Assembly (NCBI RefSeq): GCF_002741015.1
Contig: NZ_CP016616.1
Span: 4,800,501-4,864,500 of the forward strand
Direction of reading: 5' to 3'
DNA from: Microvirga ossetica
GTDB lineage: Bacteria > Pseudomonadota > Alphaproteobacteria > Rhizobiales > Beijerinckiaceae
Length of the DNA stretch: 64,000 nucleotides
A program made the translations under genes and the position numbers. The notes beneath the pieces were generated by a model. The model was not told the DNA's origin. It did not search any database and worked only from the letters and a program-made list of their open reading frames with translations. This document shows positions 25,382-32,949 of this stretch, one piece after another; the stretch's first letter is position 1; each line of letters opens with the position of its first letter.

Positions 25382-27342
25382 ATCTCGATCTCCTCTAGTC
25401 CACCCTCTTTCACCGATCGGGAACTGGGGCGCGCCGACAACAAGAGGCTCTCAACAAGTTCACTTTGGCCGGCTATGGTCGGATTTTCGAAGATATCGCG
25501 GAGGTTCAGATTCGCCTGAAGCTCATTCCGGATCCTGATGAGGGCTCTCGTGACCAACAGTGAGTAGGCTCCCAATGTGAAGATATCTTCATCCGCCCCG
25601 ATATTCTCTCTGCGTAGCAGCTCGCCCCAAATACGGCTGAGCACGATTGCCGAATTCGTCATGGTCGGGCTGATTTCGTCCGGAGGCACGCTCGTGCCGG
25701 ACGCAAGGGCGGCGAGCGCGTCCCGATCCACTTTGCCGTTATTCGTCAATGGAAACCGATCAACGAAAGTGAAGCGCTGCGGAACCATGTGCTCAGGGAG
25801 TCGTGACGCGATGAAATCGCGCAGAGATTGGACGGCCGGAGCACTTTCCCGGGCCGTGACATAGGCCGTGAGGAACGAAAGACCATCAGGAGACGTATCG
25901 GCAAGGACCATGCACGACTGGACCTCAGGGTGCTCTAGTACGGTTTGCTCGATCTCGCCGAGCTCTACCCTATATCCGCGAATCTTGACCTGGTGATCGA
26001 TACGTCCGAGGTACAGCAGCGTGTTATCGTCATTCATCTTCACGAGATCGCCTGTCTTGTAGAGCTTCACCCCAGGCCGTGGACTAAAGCGATTGGGGAG
26101 GAAGCATTCGGCAGTCAGTTCGGGCCTGTTCAGATATCCCTCGGCAACGCCATCTCCGCCGATATACAACTCGCCAATCTCTCCGCTCGGGACCGAATCC
26201 AACGCACCGTCGAGTACATGGAGTTGGGTATTCGAGATCGGCCGTCCTATCGAAACCGATCCATGGCGGGGATCTGACGGTTTCACTTCGTGGACGCAGC
26301 AGCCTACGACTGTCTCGGTCGGTCCATATTCGTTGAAGATGTGAGTTTCCGGTGCGAATACTCGCCACTTTTCAAGGATATCGGCTCGCAAGTTTTCTCC
26401 GCCGATTACCAGGGCTGTAGTCGAATCCGCGATTTCCGCCTCCTCCAACTCCTGCGTAACCATCTCAAGATGTGCGGGAGTAATCTTGACCAGTGCGTAT
26501 TGCTTTCTTTGACGCATCGCCTTGATGAGTTCCTGGCCACCCTCACTCTCGGGAAGCAGATCGACAGCGCCTCCGACCAGCAGAGCAGGATACAAGCTGG
26601 TGACCGTCAGGTCGAACGCAATGGAGGAATGCACCGGAACGATGCCGCCGCCGCGCACATTGTAAGCGTTTATCGCCCAGGACAAGTAATTGACCAGCCC
26701 AGAATGCGTGATCATCGCACCCTTCGGTTTACCGGTCGATCCGGAGGTATACATGACATAGGCAAGCGCGGATGGGGCGATTTGAGCAGCGATGTCTGCC
26801 TCATGCATGCTGGCGACGTTGGGCAGATCGCTGTCAAGCAGCACAGTGGTTACGCTGCCTTCGAAGAGACCGGCCTGCGACCGATCGGTCAGAACACAGG
26901 ATACGCCAGAATCTTCGGCCATGAAACGTAGACGCTCGCGCGGATACGTCGGATCGAGAGGAACATAGGCGGCACCTGCTTTCCAGATGCCGAGGAGGGC
27001 CGCAACCAGGTCGGGACACCGCGGGAGACAAACACCGATGAGGTCGGTAGGCCGAACATGAACGAACCGCAGGTGCCGCGCTATGCTATCGGCGCGACTG
27101 TTCAGTTCGCCATAGGTCATCGTCTGATCGAGGTAATGAACAGCCACCGCGCTGGGGTCGCGACGCACTTGTTCCTCGAACAGCTCATGAACGCATTTGT
27201 TCGGGTAGATCGAGGCCTCTCCTTGGACCACACTCGGGCCCGTTGCCATAGGCGCTTCGGACGTTCGTGTGTGTGCCGAATGCACCTCCACCTGAGCGGC
27301 AGGGTCTTGGCTCGCGGCATCCAGTGTTTGTTCATCCATCAT
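25378..27342 (-). CDS. Stand-alone NRPS protein: adenylation domain plus carrier domain, Asn-like code
   Basis: A 654-residue protein that would activate an amino acid as its adenylate and load it on its own carrier. The A domain spans about residues 50-560: A3 YTSGSTGKPKGAM, A5 NEYGPTE, A7 YKTGDLVK, A8 GRIDHQVKIRGYRVE, A10 NGKVDR. By comparison with GrsA, the pocket reads D-L-T-K-V-G-E-V-G-K, matching known asparagine codes except for one conservative position; the Asp code differs in two. The carrier domain (570-645) has Ser594 in LGAYSLL instead of the usual LGGHSLL. There is no condensation domain. The C-terminus LEEIEI looks like a short docking motif for the TubC domain of the next protein. 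Start ATG 27342 or 27339. Confidence 0.9.
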   Translation of the reverse strand: MMDEQTLDAASQDPAAQVEVHSAHTRTSEAPMATGPSVVQGEASIYPNKCVHELFEEQVRRDPSAVAVHYLDQTMTYGELNSRADSIARHLRFVHVRPTDLIGVCLPRCPDLVAALLGIWKAGAAYVPLDPTYPRERLRFMAEDSGVSCVLTDRSQAGLFEGSVTTVLLDSDLPNVASMHEADIAAQIAPSALAYVMYTSGSTGKPKGAMITHSGLVNYLSWAINAYNVRGGGIVPVHSSIAFDLTVTSLYPALLVGGAVDLLPESEGGQELIKAMRQRKQYALVKITPAHLEMVTQELEEAEIADSTTALVIGGENLRADILEKWRVFAPETHIFNEYGPTETVVGCCVHEVKPSDPRHGSVSIGRPISNTQLHVLDGALDSVPSGEIGELYIGGDGVAEGYLNRPELTAECFLPNRFSPRPGVKLYKTGDLVKMNDDNTLLYLGRIDHQVKIRGYRVELGEIEQTVLEHPEVQSCMVLADTSPDGLSFLTAYVTARESAPAVQSLRDFIASRLPEHMVPQRFTFVDRFPLTNNGKVDRDALAALASGTSVPPDEISPTMTNSAIVLSRIWGELLRRENIGADEDIFTLGAYSLLVTRALIRIRNELQANLNLRDIFENPTIAGQSELVESLLLSARPSSRSVKEGGLEEIEI

Positions 27343-27377
27343 GGCGCTTATCCCGCTATAACCATCGTGCCCGCTTG

Positions 27378-28529
27378 TTAAAGTGTGGAAGCAATGATCT
27401 CGTGCATGATTTCATTCGTTCCTCCATAGATGCGCTGGACGCGACTATCGGTCCAAATGCGAGCGATGGCATATTCGAGCATGTAGCCGTAGCCACCGTG
27501 CAGCTGAGCGCAGGTATCAACGATCTTCCACTCTGTGTCGGTGAACCAAAGCTTCGCCATTGCTGCGGTCAGGTCGTCGATCTTGCCCATGACGCAGCGT
27601 TGGATGCAGTCGTTTAGAAACACGCGGCCGATATGTGTTTCGGTCTTGCACTCTGCGAGCTTGAAGCGTGTGTTCTGAAAATCGATGATGGGTTGTCCGA
27701 AAGCGGCACGCTCTTTGACATATCCTGTTGTCAGCGTCAGTGCCCGCTCCGCTGTCGTGAGTGCTTTTGCAGCGATCGTGAGGCGTTCGTAGGGCAACTG
27801 CTCCGTCATTTGCACCAGGCCGTGGCCTTCGGAGCGACCTAGCAGGTTGGCTTTCGGGACATGGACGTCGTCGAAGAACAGCTCGCAGGTATCCTGACCC
27901 TGCATACCGACCTTCTCGAGCGGAGAACCTACCTTATAACCCGGCAAATCCGCGGTCTCGACGATGATCATGGATATTCCCCGGAATGGGGCAACGTTCG
28001 TGTCAGTCTTGGCGGCCAAGCAGATTAAGTTGGCGAGGGTGCCGTTGCTCACGAACGTCTTGGAGCCGTTTATGACGTAATGGTCTCCATCAGGACGGGC
28101 GGTTGTTCGTATCGACGGGAGATCCGACCCGGTGCCGGGTTCCGTCATCGCAATGGCTGCAATGAGATTGCCCCGAGCCATGTCCGGCAGCCATCGGCGC
28201 TTTTGCTCCTCACTGCCGTAGGAAAGGATATACCGCGCAACGATGCTTTGAACCGAGCAGCCGAAGTGGACTCCAGTGCGCGCAAGCTCTTCGCAAACGA
28301 TAATTTCATTTGCGAAGTTGCCGCCGCCTCCACCATAATCCATAGGGACATCGGCAAGTAACAGTCCGGCCGAGCCGGCCTTCTTCCAGGCTTCGGCACC
28401 GGGTCCTTTCCGTTTCCTCCATTCGTCCTGGACCGGTGCGAATTCCGCTTCTACGAACCGTCGAACGCTGTTCCGGAATATACGAGTCTCGTCTGTTTCC
28501 CAAAGCGGCTCGCAAAAAGATGACTCCAT
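27378..28529 (-). CDS. Acyl-CoA dehydrogenase-family flavoenzyme of the NRPS cluster
   Basis: A 383-residue FAD enzyme that removes hydrogens from the alpha and beta carbons of a thioester. The FAD/substrate motif AMTEPGTGSDL (about 127-137), the second domain signature FGQPIIDFQNTRFKLAE and the LHGGYGYMLEYAIARIWTDSR motif are intact. The C-terminal motif is IYGGTNEIM, with Gly in the place of the MCAD/SCAD catalytic Glu; the base is more likely Glu248 in LPYERL, the long-chain/isovaleryl type position. It is the first gene of the operon, 35 bases before the A-PCP gene. By analogy with prolyl-carrier oxidases, the substrate may be the carrier-bound amino acid, though a CoA ester is possible. 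Confidence 0.88.
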   Translation of the reverse strand: MESSFCEPLWETDETRIFRNSVRRFVEAEFAPVQDEWRKRKGPGAEAWKKAGSAGLLLADVPMDYGGGGGNFANEIIVCEELARTGVHFGCSVQSIVARYILSYGSEEQKRRWLPDMARGNLIAAIAMTEPGTGSDLPSIRTTARPDGDHYVINGSKTFVSNGTLANLICLAAKTDTNVAPFRGISMIIVETADLPGYKVGSPLEKVGMQGQDTCELFFDDVHVPKANLLGRSEGHGLVQMTEQLPYERLTIAAKALTTAERALTLTTGYVKERAAFGQPIIDFQNTRFKLAECKTETHIGRVFLNDCIQRCVMGKIDDLTAAMAKLWFTDTEWKIVDTCAQLHGGYGYMLEYAIARIWTDSRVQRIYGGTNEIMHEIIASTL

Positions 28530-28565
28530 TGGCTCAACCTTGTGCGAGGGAAGGACTTGTTTTTC

Positions 28566-28598
28566 TGCTGAATAGTGCTTGAGCAGTATCGGTCACAA
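28566..28598 (-). promoter_or_regulatory. Putative promoter and operator of the NRPS operon
   Basis: On the reverse strand, -35 TTGTGA (28593-28598) and -10 TATTCA (28569-28574) are 18 bases apart. A 20-bp inverted repeat TGCTGAA-N6-TTGAGCA (28566-28585, six of seven pairs complementary) covers the -10 and part of the spacer. A second symmetric element TCAC-AATTGC-GTGA lies at 28593-28606. The start ATG is about 35 bases downstream of the -10. No regulator gene is present in the island. Confidence 0.4.
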
Positions 28599-28718
28599 TT
28601 GCGTGACTTAATATTCCACCGATTTACTGCTTGCGATATTGATCTTTGGCTCTACCACTTCTTAGGTGTGGCGCTAATACATATGGGCGCGTGCGTCAGG
28701 GTGACTAAGGTTACTACG

Positions 28719-29571
28719 AACTACGGCCTGTTATGACTTGAACCCTTTGCACCTGGAGGCGTTTTGCTCGTCCTGTCTGAGGAGGAGCCATGCTAACGGA
28801 AGCACAATGGGCCATGCTGGAGCCACTGGTGGAGCAATGCCGTCCCAAGGGCAAGACACCGCCACAGGATCTGCGTCGGACGTTCGAGGCCATTCTCTGG
28901 CGCCATGAGAACGGCGCCAAGTGGCGCGCCGTGCCGGCTGAATTGGGGCCGTGGTGGCGCGCCGCTCAGACCTTCATCCGCTGGGCCCGTCTGGGTGTCT
29001 GGGAGCGCCTGCTCAACCTGGTACAGAAGTGCGGCATCCAGCTCGGGATGACCTTCCTCGACGGCACCAGCGTGCGCGCGCATCAGAAGGCCGCCGGGGC
29101 TCGTCGAAAAGGGGCTCTCAAGCTCAACGAGACCATCGTGAAGCGCTTGGTCGGTCTCGTGGCGGCTATGGCACCAAGGCTTGCGTGATCGCCGACGGGC
29201 TCGGACGCGCCATCGCGTTTCGCATTGCACCCGGTCAGGCGCACGAGCTGCCTGACGCCATTCCGCTGCTTCACAGTTTGCCGAGTGTGCCCAGCTGGGT
29301 GGTGGCCGATCGCGGTTATTCAAGCCACAGCTTCCGCGAGCACATCTGGAGCATCGGTGCGAAGCCGGCGATCCCGGCTAAGTCCAATGAGGCGCCGGTG
29401 GCCTGTCCGGACTGGATCTATAACAACCGCAATGTCGTCGAGCGGCTCTGGGCCAGGCTCAAAGAGTGGCGAGCCGTTGCAACCCGCTACGAGAAGACCG
29501 CACGATCCTTCATGGGCGTGCTCTGCCTCGCCGCAGCAATCGACTGGCTCAAGCGCTAACAGGCCGTAGTT
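28719..29571 (+). mobile_element. IS5-family (IS427-group) insertion sequence, 853 bp
   Basis: Terminal inverted repeats are AACTACGGCCTGTTA (28719-28733) and its exact complement at 29557-29571; similarity continues inward (TGACTTGAAC against GCGCTTGAGC). It contains a two-frame transposase. The flanking bases (left ...TACTACG, right TATCTAA...) show no target duplication of the TA type normal for this group, so the copy may have been left by a rearrangement. Confidence 0.9.
28790..29559 (+). CDS. IS427-group transposase made by -1 frameshift
   Basis: DDE transposase read in two overlapping frames. ORF A (28790-29188, 132 residues) has the N-terminal DNA-binding part and the first catalytic Asp in FLDGTSVRAH. 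ORF B (frame -1 to A, ending 29559) has GRSRGGYGTK, the second Asp in VVADRGYSS and the Glu region ERLWARLKEWRAVATRYEK. The AAAAGGGG run at 29107-29114 is the likely slip site; shifting there joins the frames into the usual about 255-residue enzyme. RBS GAGGAGG precedes the ATG. The stop is inside the right inverted repeat. It appears intact. Confidence 0.88.
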
Positions 29572-29649
29572 TATCTAATGTTCAGCGTGCGATAGGTCGA
29601 GGCATCAGGCTTCGCGAGGCAAGTTCTCCATGCGCGTTGCCGCCCGCGG

Positions 29650-29726
29650 ATCGGTGGAACTTGGCTCCTACGGACGTCGTTTGTGTCTGCCATGACGCCA
29701 CTCGGTCCTGCCACGCTTCATTTGTG
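29650..29726 (+). repeat. Right direct repeat (promoter region and first codons of the hydrolase gene)
   Basis: Counterpart of 24336-24412; about 53 of 77 positions agree without gaps, and 29 of the first 35. This copy contains the functional ATG (29692) and the first 12 codons of the hydrolase. Confidence 0.7.
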
Positions 29727-30282
29727 TATCGATATGCAGCGACTCTTTTCTACGGAAGGCCCTTGGCCGACCCCGTGGATGGAGCGCGTCCTGCCGGTCG
29801 TCGCCGAGATCGCCGAACGGGCTCCAGACCGCACGGTCTTCACGCGCTTCATCCCTCCCTACAGGCCCGAAGACATGCCGGGCACGTGGCGCGGCTATTA
29901 CGAGCGCTGGCGTGAGGCGACCCGGGAGCGCCTCGATCCCTGCCTCCTGGAGCTGATGCCGCCGCTGCAGCGTCTCGTGCCTCCGGCAACCGTCCTGGAC
30001 AAGCCGGTCTATTCGGCTTTTGCCGGCCATAAGCTGCGTGATCTCGTCAGCGAGCGCGGCGTCGATACGCTGCTGATCACCGGGTCGGAAACGGATATGT
30101 GCGTTCTCGCCACGGTGCTCGGCGCCGTCGATCTCGGGCTACGCGTCGTGATTGTCACCGATGGCGTCTGCAGCTCTTCCGATGAGGGGCACGATTCCCT
30201 CCTGACGCTCTATTCGAAGCGCTACCGGCACCAGATCCAAACGATCGAGAGCGAGAGCGTATTCGCGCAATGGCCGGCATGA
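29692..30282 (+). CDS. Isochorismatase-like cysteine hydrolase
   Basis: A 196-residue hydrolase of the isochorismatase/nicotinamidase superfamily. The Asp-Lys-Cys set is visible: Asp14 in LCIDMQ, Lys in LDKPVYSAF and Cys in ETDMCVLATV. The cis-peptide region before the Cys is ITGSETDM. Such enzymes cleave amides or vinyl ethers; no clear substrate is indicated. The first codons and the upstream region are partly duplicated at the far side of the NRPS island. The gene ends 22 bases from the convergent yiaV-like gene. Confidence 0.88.
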   Translation: MTPLGPATLHLCIDMQRLFSTEGPWPTPWMERVLPVVAEIAERAPDRTVFTRFIPPYRPEDMPGTWRGYYERWREATRERLDPCLLELMPPLQRLVPPATVLDKPVYSAFAGHKLRDLVSERGVDTLLITGSETDMCVLATVLGAVDLGLRVVIVTDGVCSSSDEGHDSLLTLYSKRYRHQIQTIESESVFAQWPA

Positions 30283-30304
30283 AGTCGGTCTCGCCGCCGC
30301 AGCA

Positions 30305-31240
30305 TCAGAACGGATTGATGTAGTTCACGATGGCCGTCTGGCGCAGCACGACCTTGCGGATGACATGGGCTGGCTTGACGTTTTCGGTGTAGATCGCCGC
30401 GAGGCCGGTGCTTCCGGCAGGCAGGCGTTTCGCGATCTCCCGGTCGTCGAGCCTGAAGCGGACGACGAACGGTGCCGACTGGATCTCCGTGGGCGCAACG
30501 GCGAGTCCGCCGGGCTGAGTCTGCCCGGTCGCGATGGCCTGCAACACCGCCTCGACACGTCCGGAAAAGACCTCGCCCGGGAAGGTCTTGAACGTGATCT
30601 CCACCGGCTGGCCGACTTCGATGTAGCGGGCGTAGATCTGCGCGATCTCCGCCGCGAAGATGGTCTCCGAGGTGTCGATGAAGGCCATCACTGGCGATTG
30701 CGCGGTGACCCTCGCGCCCTTTCGCAGGGCGAGGTTGGTGACGTAGCCGTCGGCCGGTGCGCGCACGGTGGTGCGGTCGAGGTTCCATTTGGCGCCTTCG
30801 AGCTGCGCCTGCAGCTCCTGAACCTCGGCCTCGCGCTGCTGCACATCGAAGGCACGCCCTGTGTCGCGGCTCTGGAGCTCGGAGAATTGCGACCGGCGCA
30901 GCTCGGCGAACTTGAGCTGGGCCTCGATCGTCTTGACCTGTGCCTCGTAGGTGGTCGGATCGATGCGGAACAGCACGTCGCCTTCCTTGACCGGCGTGTT
31001 TGCCATAACGGGCACCTCGACGACCTCGCGAGCGACGGAGGGCACGATCTGCACCGAATTGCGCCCCACCACGACGGGCCCCGAAGGCGCACCCCATCCC
31101 ATGGGGATGAAGAGCCCGACGAGAAGAAGCAACAGCACGATGACCGGGGAGATCTTCCAGAACGTGTTGAACGGGATGAACTTGAGCCAGACGAACAGGG
31201 CGAGGAGCGCGATATAGGAATTGAGCAGGACGACGATCAT
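30305..31240 (-). CDS. yiaV: HlyD-family membrane protein, YiaV/YibH type
   Basis: A 311-residue membrane-fusion-like protein with two N-terminal hydrophobic segments (MIVVLLNSYIALLALFVWL and SPVIVLLLLLVGLFIPM), which is unusual for HlyD proteins but normal for the YiaV/YibH branch. The lipoyl part (VREVVEVPVMANTPVKEGDVLFRI-like), a short helical hairpin and a barrel with GEVFSGRVEAVLQAI follow. It overlaps the DUF3302 gene by four bases, as in E. coli yiaWV. Its partner pump, if any, is not here. Function is not established beyond envelope association. Confidence 0.82.
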   Translation of the reverse strand: MIVVLLNSYIALLALFVWLKFIPFNTFWKISPVIVLLLLLVGLFIPMGWGAPSGPVVVGRNSVQIVPSVAREVVEVPVMANTPVKEGDVLFRIDPTTYEAQVKTIEAQLKFAELRRSQFSELQSRDTGRAFDVQQREAEVQELQAQLEGAKWNLDRTTVRAPADGYVTNLALRKGARVTAQSPVMAFIDTSETIFAAEIAQIYARYIEVGQPVEITFKTFPGEVFSGRVEAVLQAIATGQTQPGGLAVAPTEIQSAPFVVRFRLDDREIAKRLPAGSTGLAAIYTENVKPAHVIRKVVLRQTAIVNYINPF

Positions 31241-31476
31241 TTCGATGTCTCCCGCCGCTCCGGCACGTCCACATAGGCCCAGATCAGCACCAGCGGCCAG
31301 AACACGAAGCCGAAGATCAGTGTCGCCCAGCTTCCGACGGCCACCGCCTCAGCCCAGGGATGCCCGCGTCTGCGCGCGATGCGACCCGGCATCATCCCGA
31401 GCGCCACGACGATCGCAACGAGAGTCGCCACGAGGACGAGGAGGACGATCCAGGCGAAGATGTCCAAACCTGACAT
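31237..31476 (-). CDS. yiaW: DUF3302 inner-membrane protein, YiaW/YibI type
   Basis: A 79-residue protein with two membrane helices (IFAWIVLLVLVATLVAIVVAL and VGSWATLIFGFVFWPLVLIWAYV) separated by the basic loop GRIARRRGHPWAEA, the DUF3302 pattern. It is the first gene of the two-gene unit with the YiaV-like protein. Role unknown. Confidence 0.82.
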   Translation of the reverse strand: MSGLDIFAWIVLLVLVATLVAIVVALGMMPGRIARRRGHPWAEAVAVGSWATLIFGFVFWPLVLIWAYVDVPERRETSK

Positions 31477-31525
31477 TCAGTCCTTCCTTTCCCGCTCGCC
31501 TCGTTCGGGCCAACGCCTGTATTCA

Positions 31526-32935
31526 TCAACCGCCGACGCGCCTGACCGCAGGTAGCCGATATGATCCGTCGAGGACCGGCGTCTCCGGCCCGTAAAAACG
31601 CATCGTCAGGTTGAACGGGCCGGACGGCGCCGGCAGCCAGTTCGAGGTGTCGGCCGGGCGGTCCTTCTGGATCAGGATCGTCAGCGAGCCGTTGGCATTT
31701 GTCTTCAGCCCATCAGTCGTGCTGCCGATGCTGTAGCGGCCGAACTCATTCTCTACGAACAGCATGTCGGAGCCGTACATCGCCATGTTCCAGAATACCG
31801 AGACGGGTGGCAGCTTGCCGGCTTCGAATTGCAGGACGTACTTCCGTTCTCCCGTGAGGGCCTCGCCTTTGTCGTCGACGGCCGTGTTGGGATAGAGCAC
31901 CTGGTCTGAGAGCTGGGCGCCCAGCTCGTACTTGATCAGCGCGGCGCGCAGGCCAGGATCGTAGCCGGCCCGCCCTCCGGCAAAAGTGTACTTCCAGCCG
32001 TTGGCCGTCTCGCCCGCCGCCTCCCATTTGCGATCGACGATCTGCTCGCCCGCCTTGGCGGCACGGACTAGGCCGCGCCGGGTCGGCTCATCCAAGGTCT
32101 GCCACTCGAACCCCTTGCCGACGCTCAGCCCGATCTGGCGGAACGAGGCGACGAGCGCGTCATCAAAGTCGGCTGAGGCCGGAAGCCTTTGGCTCATCGC
32201 ATGGCCGAGTTCGTCGAAGAAGCGGATCTCCTCCGGAGCCTTGCTGTCGTAGGCCGCCATCAGGGGCCGCTCGGCCGGCGGCTTGTGCGCCAATCCCTCG
32301 CGCAGGTAGGCGGAAAGCTGCATCAGGTGGAAACCCTTCTGGGCCTCCACGGCCTTGGGCAGGTCAGCCGCGCCCTTGGCCAGGATGCGAACCGCCGTCA
32401 CGCCGATCTTAGTGCGCATCCTCACCTCGGTCATGTCGCCAGGCACGGTGCCGGCAAAGTCCGGGCCGGTGATGAGGTAGACGCCCGGTTGCGCCCCCTT
32501 GGTGCCGCCGATGTTACGGACGACCTCGTCGAAGCTGTCGCCGATCTGCACGATGTACCAGCGCGGCTCGGCCAGGGCGGGCACGAACACCACGACCGGT
32601 TCGGCCGTGAGATCCAGGGTCGCGTAGGCATCGACCGTGACGTTGTTGGGCGTGACGACGAACCTGTCCTTGGCGGTCTTGAGTTCGGGATAGCGACGGA
32701 AGTCGTTGATGTAGGCACCGCCCACAGCGACGCTCTTTGGTTCTGTCATGCCGTATTCGCGCAGCGGATAGCCCCATAGGTAGGCTTGCAGACCCACCGC
32801 GTAGGCATTCTCCTCGCGGGCCTGATCGGCCGACAGCGCGGTGCCGCTCGGGGCGGTCTGCGCTCGGACGGCTTGCGACAGGAACGGAGCCGCCAGCAGA
32901 AGGACTGCTACGAACGGTGCGACGAGCTTTCGCAT
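31526..32935 (-). CDS. Exported DUF1254/DUF1214 protein, copy 1
   Basis: A 469-residue protein with a signal peptide (MRKLVAPFVAVLLLAAPFLS, cleavage near VRAQ). The N-terminal DUF1254 domain contains GLQAYLWGYPLREYG and TPNNVTVDAYATLDLT; the C-terminal DUF1214 domain has FWNMAMYGSDMLFVENEFGRYSIG and ends PETPVLDGSYRLPAV. Such proteins are periplasmic and of unknown biochemical role. It is paralogous to the upstream gene and starts 14 bases after it, so the pair is one operon. Confidence 0.85.
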   Translation of the reverse strand: MRKLVAPFVAVLLLAAPFLSQAVRAQTAPSGTALSADQAREENAYAVGLQAYLWGYPLREYGMTEPKSVAVGGAYINDFRRYPELKTAKDRFVVTPNNVTVDAYATLDLTAEPVVVFVPALAEPRWYIVQIGDSFDEVVRNIGGTKGAQPGVYLITGPDFAGTVPGDMTEVRMRTKIGVTAVRILAKGAADLPKAVEAQKGFHLMQLSAYLREGLAHKPPAERPLMAAYDSKAPEEIRFFDELGHAMSQRLPASADFDDALVASFRQIGLSVGKGFEWQTLDEPTRRGLVRAAKAGEQIVDRKWEAAGETANGWKYTFAGGRAGYDPGLRAALIKYELGAQLSDQVLYPNTAVDDKGEALTGERKYVLQFEAGKLPPVSVFWNMAMYGSDMLFVENEFGRYSIGSTTDGLKTNANGSLTILIQKDRPADTSNWLPAPSGPFNLTMRFYGPETPVLDGSYRLPAVRRVGG

Positions 32936-32949
32936 GACAAGTCCTCAGA

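Larger units (their letters stand above)
24413..29649. other. Candidate acquired island: NRPS mini-cluster plus insertion sequence
   Basis: About 5.2 kb bounded by the two direct repeats. The three biosynthetic genes are clearly poorer in G+C, with less biased third positions than the genes on either side. The island also carries a complete insertion sequence. With scoB on the left and the intact hydrolase on the right, the simplest reading is that scoAB and the hydrolase were once neighbours. Confidence 0.65.

Noticed and set aside
24413..29649. tRNA-based integrative element
   Set aside because: No tRNA gene, integrase or attachment core was seen; the flanking repeats match the start of a protein gene instead.
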